From positions 1-64,000 of the forward strand of contig NZ_JASISW010000025.1 in assembly GCF_030063335.1 (NCBI RefSeq): a stretch of 64,000 bases of DNA. The letters are read 5' to 3'. Shown here in pieces: positions 41,551 through 51,335 of this stretch. Each line of letters begins with the position of its first letter. Position 1 is the stretch's first letter. The translations under genes and the position numbers were made by a program. The notes under the pieces are model-generated. The model saw only the letters and a program-made list of their open reading frames with translations, did no database searches and was not told the origin of the DNA. The stretch is from Rhodococcus sp. G-MC3 (lineage in GTDB: Bacteria > Actinomycetota > Actinomycetes > Mycobacteriales > Mycobacteriaceae).

Positions 41551-42567
41551 TCAGGCTGCGAATTGGCTGGAACTGCGGTCCGGCTCACTGCGGAAGCGAG
41601 ATGCCTTGCCGTCGATTCCGCAGATTTTCCATACGAGCTTGGCAGCGCGGTTCATCATGCCGGTGTCGGCCGCGAGCATGCGCACGTCGCCGAAGTAGTC
41701 CTGCAAGGTGTGCTGGGCGTCTTTACTGTCCCAGAACAGCTCTTTCTTGACGGACTTCGGGATGTCGAACGTCTGCCAGAACTGCTTCGGCGGTACGACG
41801 ATGGCGTCGGCCAGCACGCGCATCACGATGGGGAACATCAGTGACAGGAAGAATCGCCCGACCGTGGACATCTTCGGAATGCGGCGGCGCAACAGCTGAT
41901 GCGCGAAAGAGATGTGGCGCGCCTCTTCGGCTACGTGAATAGCCATGACGCCCTGCATGATCGGGTGAATGTCTTCACCGGATCGCAGTACGCCCTTCTG
42001 GATGTGGTCGATGGGCTCCTCGCCTGCGAGAACACCGACGAAGAACAGCTCAGGGGTGAGTGACGCGAAAAGGGGCAGGAACGGCGCGATCATCTTCATC
42101 GGCCTGCTCATGCCGGGGGAGTCGGCGCCGACGCGGTTCACCATCTCCTGGAACATCAGGGTGTGGTTGCACTCTTCCACGCACTCGTGGGTGCAGTAGC
42201 GGGCCTCGGGATCGCCGTTCGGCAGCGAGAAGACGTACTGCATCATGCCGCGAATCAGGATGTTCTCGAATTGCAGGCCGACCTTGGCGATGTTGGCCTG
42301 ACGCCACATGCCGATCGCTATCTGCTTCTCCTCGGGAAGCGCCTGGTACCAGGCGTGTGCACCCATCGGATCGGTCTTCGTCGGGAGGATCCACCGACGG
42401 TCGTTCTCGAACACCTCGAACTCGGGGGAGTCCCAGTCGATGTCTACGTACGGATCGAAGTGCTTGTGCACTGAGCCCTCGGACAGAAGCTTCAAGGTCT
42501 CGTTGTACTGCTCGGTCTCCGCGTCGGTGTGGATCGAGCGCGTCTGGCCTTCCGACGTCATTGTCAT
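41551..42567 (-). CDS. AurF-like diiron oxygenase, second copy
   Basis: The 338-residue protein has the same metal motifs as the 22165 gene (ECVEECNHTLMFQEMV, VLAGEEPIDHIQ, AIHVAEEARHISFAHQLL) and a near-identical FDPYVDIDWDSPEF region. It is upstream of fprB in an operon, so electrons probably come from that reductase. A motif shared with the first copy lies 35 bp upstream. Confidence 0.85.
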   Translation of the reverse strand: MTMTSEGQTRSIHTDAETEQYNETLKLLSEGSVHKHFDPYVDIDWDSPEFEVFENDRRWILPTKTDPMGAHAWYQALPEEKQIAIGMWRQANIAKVGLQFENILIRGMMQYVFSLPNGDPEARYCTHECVEECNHTLMFQEMVNRVGADSPGMSRPMKMIAPFLPLFASLTPELFFVGVLAGEEPIDHIQKGVLRSGEDIHPIMQGVMAIHVAEEARHISFAHQLLRRRIPKMSTVGRFFLSLMFPIVMRVLADAIVVPPKQFWQTFDIPKSVKKELFWDSKDAQHTLQDYFGDVRMLAADTGMMNRAAKLVWKICGIDGKASRFRSEPDRSSSQFAA

Positions 42568-42601
42568 CGCTTCTCCCTACGTGGTGCGAACATAGAGTTA
42601 A

Positions 42602-42618
42602 TGTAACTCGAAGTATCA
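42602..42618. promoter_or_regulatory. Shared operator-like motif, diiron oxygenase 2
   Basis: TGTAACTCGAAGTATCA matches the motif at 22073-22089 at 14 of 17 positions. It lies 35 bp upstream of the ATG at 42567. Confidence 0.5.
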
Positions 42619-42744
42619 CCAAATGGAAGTCAAACGCTGGATTAGTTCGCACTGGGTCCTGGGCCAGCGGTTCTGTCCGGACCGAGTTTCGTCCGATTTC
42701 TGTCGTGCATGTGCGCGACGGGATATAGGGAAGGTACGGATTGG

Positions 42745-42790
42745 CCTTAGAGTGATTCTGCGCTAAAGTAAGCGCAGAATCGAGCTAAGG
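42745..42790 (+). promoter_or_regulatory. Large palindrome upstream of the ADP-ribosylglycohydrolase; NrtR-operator candidate
   Basis: Perfect 11-bp arms GATTCTGCGCT and AGCGCAGAATC flank AAAGTA. Outer arms CCTTAG and CTAAGG extend it. The right arm is adjacent to the ribosome site (AAGGAG). The sequence TAG...GAT..TGCGCTAA in its left half, and the complementary right half, recur upstream of nrtR (44713-44733). Confidence 0.6.
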
Positions 42791-42797
42791 AGTTCTC

Positions 42798-43733
42798 ATG
42801 GCACTGACACCTCGACAATCGGACCGCGCCGCGGGTGTTCTACTCGGAACGGCAGCCGGGGATGCCCTCGGCGCCGGTTACGAGTTCACCCATCCGACGG
42901 CGGGGACCGTCGTCGACATGATCGGCGGCGGACCGTTCGACTGGGCTCCGGGTGAATGGACCGACGACACATCCATGGCAGCAGCAGTGGCCCTGGCGGC
43001 CCGTGGCGGGGTCGACATCGGCGTCGGAGCCGGCCTCGACTCGGTCGCCGCGAACTTCGTCGCTTGGTACGACACGAAGCCCGCCGATATCGGAAATCAG
43101 ACCAGGGCGGTTCTGGGATTCCGCAGCCCGTCCGCTGCAGCGATGACCGCACAAGCAGCCTTGCTCACCGGGCGAGCCGGCGGAAACGGATCCTTGATGC
43201 GTACTGCGCCGGTGGCGCTGGCGTACCTCGACGACCCCCAGCGATGCGTCGACGCGGCCGCAGCCGTCAGTGCACTCACACATTCCGACCCGCGCGCCGG
43301 TGAGGCGTGTCAGATGTGGTCGTTCGCGATCCGTCATGCAGTCCTCGAGGGAAACTTCGACGGCGTTCGTTCCTGGCTCGCGACATCAGACGCCGCCGAC
43401 TTCTGGCGTCCGTTGCTCGACGAAGCCGAGGAGGGTGAGCCCGCCGACTTCGCCAACAACGGGTGGGTCGTCCATGCGCTTCAGACCTCATGGTGGGCGA
43501 TCGTGCGTGCCGACGGTAGTGGACCCGAGCACCTGATCCGCGCACTCGAACTGTGTGTATTGGCAGGCGGGGACACCGACACGACTGCGGCTATCGCCGG
43601 CGGTCTGCTGGGTGCGCGGTGGGGAGCGTCTGCGGTGCCCCAGAACTGGCGCGACATGCTGCATGGATACCCATTCCTCACCGGCGAGGGCCTCGTAGCG
43701 ATCGCCGCAGCCATAACCGGCGGTACGTCATGA
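42798..43733 (+). CDS. ADP-ribosylglycohydrolase
   Basis: The 311-residue protein is of the DraG/ARH family: [31 protein letters not shown] with the metal-binding TDDT, and [14 protein letters not shown] with the second metal Asp. It removes ADP-ribose from proteins or hydrolyses ADP-ribose conjugates. Its stop overlaps the macro-domain gene, and the convergent nrtR follows. Confidence 0.9.
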   Translation: MALTPRQSDRAAGVLLGTAAGDALGAGYEFTHPTAGTVVDMIGGGPFDWAPGEWTDDTSMAAAVALAARGGVDIGVGAGLDSVAANFVAWYDTKPADIGNQTRAVLGFRSPSAAAMTAQAALLTGRAGGNGSLMRTAPVALAYLDDPQRCVDAAAAVSALTHSDPRAGEACQMWSFAIRHAVLEGNFDGVRSWLATSDAADFWRPLLDEAEEGEPADFANNGWVVHALQTSWWAIVRADGSGPEHLIRALELCVLAGGDTDTTAAIAGGLLGARWGASAVPQNWRDMLHGYPFLTGEGLVAIAAAITGGTS

Positions 43734-44035
43734 CCGTCATCGACGTCGTGCGCGGCGACATCACAACCATGAGGGTCGACGCGATCGTCAACGCAGCCAA
43801 CTCGACGTTGCTGGGCGGTGGGGGAGTCGACGGCGCCATCCACCGGGCCGGAGGCCCCCAGGTTCTCGCCGAATGCAAAACCCTGCGGAGCGCAACTCTG
43901 CCGAACGGTCTCGTCAATGATGCAGTGGCACAGCAGGTTGCGGCGGTAGCTGGCGCCGCGACGTCGGTGGATGTCATTTCACTCGTCGCGTTCTCGGGTG
44001 AGATCGCGCGGTTGACGATGCGACTGCTCGGCTAG
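43730..44035 (+). CDS. Macro-domain protein with an internal deletion
   Basis: ATG 43730 overlaps the ARH stop. The N-terminal half is a normal macro domain ([34 protein letters not shown]). After TLPNGLVND it jumps to C-terminal-like sequence ([18 protein letters not shown]). Usual macro proteins are about 170 residues; this has 101, so about 70 central residues with the ADP-ribose phosphate loop are missing while the frame is kept. It is probably inactive. Confidence 0.65.
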   Translation: MTVIDVVRGDITTMRVDAIVNAANSTLLGGGGVDGAIHRAGGPQVLAECKTLRSATLPNGLVNDAVAQQVAAVAGAATSVDVISLVAFSGEIARLTMRLLG

Positions 44036-44703
44036 CTTCGGAAGAATGCGGAGGCCGACTCGGGGAGTGTGGCCCGCGCCTTACGGCGATATAGCTCCGC
44101 GGGTCGGCCCCCTCCCGCTGTCGACGTCGTGTTGGTGCCCGCAACCGATCCTGCGACCTGACGGCGAAACGTGTCCTTGGGGAGCGTTTTGCCGTACACC
44201 ACTTCGTAGAGGCGGCGGAGTTCCAGCAGTGTGAAGTAGTTGCCCAACAGGAGGGCGGGATCGACGGCTCTGCCGTACCTCTGCCTGACGTCGTCGACCG
44301 CAAGTTTCACCATTGCCCCGTGATCGAACGCGAGCGGCTCGGATGTGGTGGTTTCGGTCAGTTTCACGAGGTCGACTGCATCGGTGAGGATTTCGACCGG
44401 AACGACTGCGGTGTGGGCCATCGAGAGTACCCATCCTCGCTCGTCGCGTTCAGGGTCGTCGAACATCCCTATCTGGTGAAACTCCAAACCGTGCAGATCG
44501 GCTTTGGTGCTCAGCGCCCGATCGGCAGCGTCGGCCAGTCGTTCTCCTGGATGGAGAAACGTACCGGGCAGGGCAAGGCCACGCGGAGACGGGACAGTAA
44601 CCACGTGGAGTGCGTTCGCTCGTACGGTGAGAACGGCAACGTCGACGGCAACCGACGGGCGTGGATAGTCCGTCAACTGCTTCTGGTCCCCGTCTGCTGC
44701 CAT
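44032..44703 (-). CDS. nrtR: NrtR-type NUDIX transcriptional regulator
   Basis: The 223-residue protein has a NUDIX-like N-terminal domain whose catalytic box is degenerate ([26 protein letters not shown] lacks the REUxEE glutamates). A winged helix follows ([29 protein letters not shown]). NrtR regulators use the NUDIX domain to sense ADP-ribose and control NAD metabolism. It overlaps the macro gene by 4 bp on the other strand and shares an operator with the ARH promoter. Confidence 0.85.
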   Translation of the reverse strand: MAADGDQKQLTDYPRPSVAVDVAVLTVRANALHVVTVPSPRGLALPGTFLHPGERLADAADRALSTKADLHGLEFHQIGMFDDPERDERGWVLSMAHTAVVPVEILTDAVDLVKLTETTTSEPLAFDHGAMVKLAVDDVRQRYGRAVDPALLLGNYFTLLELRRLYEVVYGKTLPKDTFRRQVAGSVAGTNTTSTAGGGRPAELYRRKARATLPESASAFFRS

Positions 44704-44712
44704 CGATGCAGA

Positions 44713-44733
44713 TTAGCGCACTATCGAGCTATG
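44713..44733 (-). promoter_or_regulatory. NrtR-operator candidate upstream of nrtR
   Basis: On the minus strand TAGCTCGATAGTGCGCTAA matches the right half of the palindrome at 42745 at about 16 of 19 bases. It lies 10 bp upstream of the nrtR ATG, suggesting autoregulation. Confidence 0.5.
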
Positions 44734-44929
44734 GCTGGTTCTTGCTGATGCCGAACAGTCGTCCCAGCGTCGGTCCGCTGAAACAATCGTGCGGATGATG
44801 CGCCTCGGGGTCGGTCTCCAAGTCGAGTTGCAGTTCCACACGTGAGCGATCAGGAACGTGGGGTGCGGGACATTGCCTGAGCCTCCAGCAGGACGCTAGC
44901 GGGTGTCACCGACATGACCGCGCTTCGCA
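44729..44929 (-). other. Gap with a possible 36-residue ORF
   Basis: A minus-strand frame from GTG 44839 to 44729 encodes LDLETDPEAHHPHDCFSGPT and ends GISKNQP. No ribosome site or known family was found. Otherwise nothing was seen in this stretch. Confidence 0.2.
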
Positions 44930-45664
44930 TCATTTTTCGCAAGCGACCCCGTCACCGTCGCGGTCGAGCTTGGAGCTGTAACCGGGATTTCCTAGATAGA
45001 TCGGTGCTGCGCCGGCTGCCTTCACCTCGGTGCAATTCGCGTAGGACACATACGAAGACGTATCGGGGACTGCCGCGAGCGGAGCGGGCGGCACATACAC
45101 CGGCTCCGGTTCTGCGACATACACCGGCTCCGGTTCCGCGACATACACCGGCGCGGGAGCAGGAGCAGGCACGTAAGGGATGGTCGTCGTCGGGGCGGGA
45201 GCGTAGACGGTGACACTTTCCGGCGCGACCGTCGCGGTGGGAACCGTGGTGGTTGTGGGTGTTGCGGTGGTTGTACGAGTGGTTGTCGTCGGTCGCGCGG
45301 TCGTCGTCGACACGTCAGCGATGGCGGGGGCGGCGAAGCTGCTGGCCTGCGCTGTCTCGACCGGCTCAGGTGTTGGGGTCGAGAGTCCGAACGCGATGAG
45401 TGCGGGCAGAGTTGCGATTGCCGGTGTGGCCCAGACGATCCGCCCACGCGACGGCGCGCTGAACAGGTACAGCCCACCGGCGGCAGCGGCGCACAGGCCG
45501 AGCACTATCCCGGCAACGGAGAAGTCGACGAGGGACGCGAGCACGACCACAAGTCCGATGATCAGGGCGAACCAGCCCACGATCCTGGCAAGCAGTGGAC
45601 GTGAGCGTTCCGGTCGCTTGGCGCCGGGGAAAACATAGGGCTGGGAGTTGAACGGATCGGTCAT
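44930..45664 (-). CDS. Membrane protein with C-terminal excalibur calcium-binding domain
   Basis: ATG 45664 follows GAGGACC; the longer frame is not supported. After two or three membrane segments (residues 27-85) comes a Thr/Pro-rich linker with two PVYVAEPE repeats. The ending is an excalibur domain (NCTEVKAAGAAPIYLGNPGY, then LDRDGDGVACE) carrying the DxDxDGxxCE calcium motif. The linker probably crosses the cell wall. Confidence 0.85.
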   Translation of the reverse strand: MTDPFNSQPYVFPGAKRPERSRPLLARIVGWFALIIGLVVVLASLVDFSVAGIVLGLCAAAAGGLYLFSAPSRGRIVWATPAIATLPALIAFGLSTPTPEPVETAQASSFAAPAIADVSTTTARPTTTTRTTTATPTTTTVPTATVAPESVTVYAPAPTTTIPYVPAPAPAPVYVAEPEPVYVAEPEPVYVPPAPLAAVPDTSSYVSYANCTEVKAAGAAPIYLGNPGYSSKLDRDGDGVACEK

Positions 45665-45836
45665 GATGCGGTCCTCGAGTCGGCCTACGGGCGGGCAGAG
45701 GAGCACCACTCGTCGCGGCTGCGCTGTGTCGAGGGGGGCTCGAATCGGGCAACAACCGTCGCGACTCCTTCGCGTGAGGGCATTGCAGTATTCCGAGCAC
45801 CTTGTCGGTGGCCGGGCCACCGCCGTTACAGACTGA

Positions 45837-47000
<1,164 letters not shown>

Positions 47001-47102
47001 GGGTCAAGCCTAAACGTTCGCTGACAGCCGTCGGAAGCGGTGTCACGCCTGGACGTAGGGAAATGTGGGTCCAGGCGTGGGCACGCTCAGTCGTTCGATG
47101 AC

Positions 47103-47330
47103 GGTCAGCCGGCGACAGTTTTCACCGACAACCCCTTGCCTGCAAACCTGAGATCGATCTCGGCGAACACCGCAGCCATTCGTGTTTCGCGGTCGAGGTA
47201 ACTGATCTGATGAAGGATTGCCGCGCACACGTGGCATCGACATCGGTTGTGTCGTAGAAGTTTCCGACATGGTCGATGTAGTCGACGACGAACTGCGCGC
47301 AATCGTCGATGATGTCGAAGGTTTCGACCG
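47103..47330 (-). pseudogene. Relic of an unrecognised gene
   Basis: Two minus-strand frames carry protein-like sequence: ETFDIIDDCAQFVVDYIDHV then NFYDTTDVDA, followed in another frame by AAILHQISYLDRETRMAAVF, AEIDLRFAGKGLSVKTVAG and a stop. No start codon precedes the first part. It is probably a 5'-truncated, frameshifted remnant. It lies between the His-Asp protein gene and a VOC gene. Confidence 0.4.
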
Positions 47331-47362
47331 AATTCTATTGTGCGAGAGTAAAAGTAAATAGT

Positions 47363-47716
47363 TCAATAGGAAACCCGGAATCCGCCGATCAGAGTGACGA
47401 TATTGCCGTCAGGATCTTCCAGGCTCGACAACTGCACTCCCTTGTTGGCGTCGACGATCTCGCCTGCCTCGATTCCTCGCTTTCCGAGTTCGGTGATGGA
47501 ATTTTCGAGATCGTCGACGGCGAAGTTCAACATCCCGTTTCCCGCCCGATTCTCGTCGACCGTGACCTGCACCCAACCGTGCTCGGTGACCTGCCACTCG
47601 ACCAGCACCGGCATGGGGTTGTTGTCGGCTGGTCGACCGATCAACGCCGAGTACCACGCGTTGGCTCTGACGATATCGGTCACGGGTACGACGGCAAGTA
47701 CGTGTTGGAAGTCCAT
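47363..47716 (-). CDS. VOC (glyoxalase-fold) protein
   Basis: ATG 47716 follows AGGAGC. The 117-residue protein shows HVLAVVPVTDIVRANAWYSALIG, VDDLENSITELGKRGIEAGEI and LEDPDGNIVTLIGGF, typical of the VOC superfamily. Substrate is unknown. Confidence 0.85.
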   Translation of the reverse strand: MDFQHVLAVVPVTDIVRANAWYSALIGRPADNNPMPVLVEWQVTEHGWVQVTVDENRAGNGMLNFAVDDLENSITELGKRGIEAGEIVDANKGVQLSSLEDPDGNIVTLIGGFRVSY

Positions 47717-48062
47717 TGTGTGCTCCTGAGTCGACGAACTGGGCCGCAGAGGTAGACCGATGCTCAGCCGGAAAGTCATCGGCAAGGCGGATCTACTCCC
47801 GACTTGTGCGTCGAACCGCTGCTGACGCGTACATCAGGGGCGCGAGTTTCCGAGGGTCGGACTTCGGCAGTCTCGGCGCTGTGGTCACGCCGATCGCTGC
47901 CCCGATAACTGCTGACGATTGTCCAGAGTGGAGGCGGCTGTGGTCGGCGATTCGAGCCGACTGCATGCCCTGTCGTGAGACCGGATCTGAAACAAAACTT
48001 GTCGGTGCCTCGAGTAGGGTCATGTGCATCGGTTCGGTTCGAGTACGACGAAGGGGCGGAAG
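47717..48062. other. Gap without recognised gene
   Basis: The stretch has short frames on both strands, none with a ribosome site or family match. It probably carries the recCBD promoter, but no clear elements were seen. Confidence 0.4.
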
Positions 48063-51000
48063 TTGGTACTGAGGATTCACCGCGGCGCCAGTGCATCCTC
48101 GCTCGCATCTGCATTGGCCGACGTCCTGGCAGTGCCACTGGCGGATCCGTTCACCGCGGAGGTGGTCTCGGTGCCGGCCCGCGGAGTGGAGCGGTGGCTG
48201 ACACAACGGCTTTCACTGTCGCTCGGTTCCGTCGACGCAGACGGAATTTCGGCGAACATCGAATTTCCTTCGCCTGCGGCTCTCGTCGAGAACGCGCTCG
48301 CATCGGTTCGGAACGTCGATCCCGACGACGAACCCTGGTCGCGCCGTCGAATGCTCTGGGAGACATTGACACTGATCGACGAATCGATCGATCAACCGTG
48401 GTGCTCGGTGTTGGCCGCACACCTCGGCAACGGCACCGACGAGCACCGCGCAGGACGTAGGTGGTCCACCGCAGCGCACCTGACGGATCTGTTCGGAAGC
48501 TATGCCGCCGATCGGCCGGCGATGATCACCGATTGGGCCGCCGGAGTCGACAGCGACGGACTCGGGGGCACCTTGCCCGTCGATCAGCAGTGGCAAGCCG
48601 AGCTGTGGCGATCGATTCGCGCTCGCATCGGGTCTCCGAGCCCAGCCGAACTGTTGGAGAGCAGTTGCGTTTCCATCGCAGCGAATCCGGGTTTGCTCGA
48701 TCTTCCCGATCGTCTGTCGATTTTCGGTGCCACTCGATTGACCACCGATCAGCTTCGGGTCGTTGCAGCACTCTCCGGGCACAGGGATGTGCATTTGTGG
48801 ATTCCGCATCCGAGTGAGGTGATGTGGAACAAGCTCACCGAGCAGAAACATATCGGTCGGCGTCGTGACGATCGGTCCGCATTGGCACTCGAACATCCTT
48901 TGCTTTCCAGCCTCGCCCGCGATGTTCGCGAGCTGCAGTCCCGCATTCTCGGCATCGATGCGACAGTGGAACATACTGTCGGTCCGGCAGATTCCTACCC
49001 GTCCACGCTCCTCGGGTGCGTGCAATCCGATATTGCGTATTCGCGAAAGCCGGTCAGGTCCGCTGTCCCCGACGGCACGATCGCAGTCCATGCGTGTCAC
49101 GGCGCTCCGCGGCAGGTCGAAGTTCTTCGCGAGTGCCTGCTGCATCTGTTCGACGGTGACCCGACGCTCGAACCACGGGATGTGCTCGTCATGTGTCCCG
49201 ACGTCGAGACGTATGCGCCCTTGGTCCGAGCGGCGTTCGGGCAGGGTGGTCTCGGACATCCAGGTCACAAACTCCGAGTCCGGCTTGCCGATCGAGGGCT
49301 GCGGCAGACCAATCCACTGCTCGCCGTCGTGGCGACAGTGCTCGATCTCGCGGTCGGCCGGGTCACGGCCAGCCAGGTACTCGATCTCGCGGCGTCCGGT
49401 CCGGTGCGCACACGGTTCGGATTCGGCGACGACGATCTCGAGCGGCTGCGCGAGTGGGTTCAGGTGTCCGGGGCACGGTGGGGTATCAACTCGCGCCAGC
49501 GCAGTCGTTTCGGTCTCGGTGACTTCGCTCAGAACACCTTCAATTTCGCGATGGACCGTCTGTTGCTGGGAGTGGCGGCCGACGAAACCTCGCACGAGTG
49601 GCTCGATCTCGCGTTGCCGGTGGACGACGTCGACGGAAACGACATCGACCTCACCGGCAGGCTCGCCGAATTTCTGGACCGACTGGCAGTCGTGTTGCGT
49701 GATCTGCAAGGCCCACAGAAGGCCGCGGAGTGGCAGACAGCGCTGGTTCGCGCACTCGACCTTCTCACGGACACCGACGCGGCCGATCAATGGCAACGCG
49801 CACAAGCTCTTCGAGAACTCGCTGACTCGACCCGGTACGGCGACGAGGTAGTGCTCAGGCTGTCGGACGTGCGTGCCATGCTCACTCGTGCACTCGCGGG
49901 GCGACCGTCTCGCGCGAACTTCAGAACGGGTGAACTGACGGTATGCACCATGGTTCCGATGAGATCGGTGCCGCATCGCGTAGTAGTCCTGCTGGGTCTC
50001 GACGACGAGGTGTATCCGCGTGCGGGAAGTCTCGACGGGGACAACGTGCTCACGCGTGACCCGGCGATCGGCGAACGCGATGTGCGCAGCGAGGACCGGC
50101 AACTGCTACTCGATGCCGTCATGTCCGCCGAACAGAAGCTGCTGCTGTTCTACACCGGCGCCGACCCTGTGTCGGGAATGGTCAAACCACCTGCAATTCC
50201 GCTGACCGAGTTGCTCGACGTCATCCGAACCACGGCCGACGCCGACATCGTGCAGCGTCACCCGCTACAGCCTTTCGACGCTCGGAATTTCGACCCCCGC
50301 TCACCGTTCAGTTACGACCGCGCGGCCCTCGATGGAGCGAGAGCAATTCAACGAGAGCCCGCCGCACCGCCGCCGTTTCTGCCGGGGGTCTTGCCTCCCG
50401 CCCAACCCGGCGACATCGAACTGAGGGATCTGATTGCGTTCGTCGAACATCCGATTGCCGCATTTCTCAAGCAGCGCCTCGGAATCCGTGTCCCTGATCT
50501 GGACGACGATGTCTCCGATTCCCTCACCGTCGAATTGGACGGGTTGCAGAAGTGGGATATCGGCGACCGGATGCTCGCCGAGCGACTTGCGGGCACCGCT
50601 GTAGCTGATTTTCGCGCCGCGGAGTGGAGGCGCGGCACGCTGCCACCTTTCGGGCTCGGCGACACTCAACTCCAGGACATCACCCGAGCGGTGGAAGCCC
50701 TGTTCGAGGTGTCGCGCGATGTCCACGCAGGCGAATCCCATGTGCTCGATGTATCGATCCAACTGAGTTCGGGTCGCCGAGTCACTGGGACGGTTACCGG
50801 TATTCACGGCAATACCATCGCCCGTACCTCGTACTCGAGACTCGCGCCGAAACATCGACTGGCCGCCTGGGTTCGCGTTCTTGCCGCTCGGGCTCAAGAC
50901 CAGTCCACAGCCTGGCAAGCGCTGACGACCGGCCGAGGACCAGGCCGTCGAGCTGCTTGGCGCTCGACCATCACGGCGCCGGTCGATGCTCTCGACCTGC

Positions 51001-51335
51001 TCGAGAAGTTGGTCGAACTACGCGACCTCGGCCTCGCATCGCCGCTGCCGATGGGGCCGACGGCATCGGCAGCCTACGCCGAGCGAAGATTTCGGGGAAC
51101 ATCCGCCGAGCTCGCCATGGACGCGGCAGCGAAGCAGTGGAACGACAAGTTCGGCGACATCACCGATCGCAGCATCGCGTACGTACACGGACGCTCTCCC
51201 GAGTTCATGAGCGTTCGCGACGCTGCTTTCGGTGAAGGGGTCCCGCGCTGGGGTGACGAAACGACGGCCTTCGGCGCGTTGTCCTGTCACCTGTGGTGCC
51301 CGCTTCTGGACGCCGAAACGGAGGGACAGCCGTGA
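48063..51335 (+). CDS. recC: RecC subunit of exonuclease V
   Basis: TTG 48063 is preceded by AAGGGGCGG. The product is about 1090 residues with the RecC pattern: VVSVPARGVERWLTQRLS, LSIFGATRLT, VLVMCPDVETYAPLV, TICTMVPMRSVP-type segment (VCTMVPMRSVPHRVVVLLGLDD) and HPIAAFLKQRLGI. RecC has inactive helicase-like domains and recognises Chi. It overlaps recB by 4 bp (GTGA), forming the recC-recB-recD operon. Confidence 0.93.
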   Translation: MVLRIHRGASASSLASALADVLAVPLADPFTAEVVSVPARGVERWLTQRLSLSLGSVDADGISANIEFPSPAALVENALASVRNVDPDDEPWSRRRMLWETLTLIDESIDQPWCSVLAAHLGNGTDEHRAGRRWSTAAHLTDLFGSYAADRPAMITDWAAGVDSDGLGGTLPVDQQWQAELWRSIRARIGSPSPAELLESSCVSIAANPGLLDLPDRLSIFGATRLTTDQLRVVAALSGHRDVHLWIPHPSEVMWNKLTEQKHIGRRRDDRSALALEHPLLSSLARDVRELQSRILGIDATVEHTVGPADSYPSTLLGCVQSDIAYSRKPVRSAVPDGTIAVHACHGAPRQVEVLRECLLHLFDGDPTLEPRDVLVMCPDVETYAPLVRAAFGQGGLGHPGHKLRVRLADRGLRQTNPLLAVVATVLDLAVGRVTASQVLDLAASGPVRTRFGFGDDDLERLREWVQVSGARWGINSRQRSRFGLGDFAQNTFNFAMDRLLLGVAADETSHEWLDLALPVDDVDGNDIDLTGRLAEFLDRLAVVLRDLQGPQKAAEWQTALVRALDLLTDTDAADQWQRAQALRELADSTRYGDEVVLRLSDVRAMLTRALAGRPSRANFRTGELTVCTMVPMRSVPHRVVVLLGLDDEVYPRAGSLDGDNVLTRDPAIGERDVRSEDRQLLLDAVMSAEQKLLLFYTGADPVSGMVKPPAIPLTELLDVIRTTADADIVQRHPLQPFDARNFDPRSPFSYDRAALDGARAIQREPAAPPPFLPGVLPPAQPGDIELRDLIAFVEHPIAAFLKQRLGIRVPDLDDDVSDSLTVELDGLQKWDIGDRMLAERLAGTAVADFRAAEWRRGTLPPFGLGDTQLQDITRAVEALFEVSRDVHAGESHVLDVSIQLSSGRRVTGTVTGIHGNTIARTSYSRLAPKHRLAAWVRVLAARAQDQSTAWQALTTGRGPGRRAAWRSTITAPVDALDLLEKLVELRDLGLASPLPMGPTASAAYAERRFRGTSAELAMDAAAKQWNDKFGDITDRSIAYVHGRSPEFMSVRDAAFGEGVPRWGDETTAFGALSCHLWCPLLDAETEGQP

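Noticed and set aside
48213-50102. A 629-residue minus-strand open frame
   Set aside because: It lies opposite recC, whose motifs are clear. The antisense frame has a basic, Arg/Ser-rich composition without known motifs, as expected of shadows in high-GC DNA.
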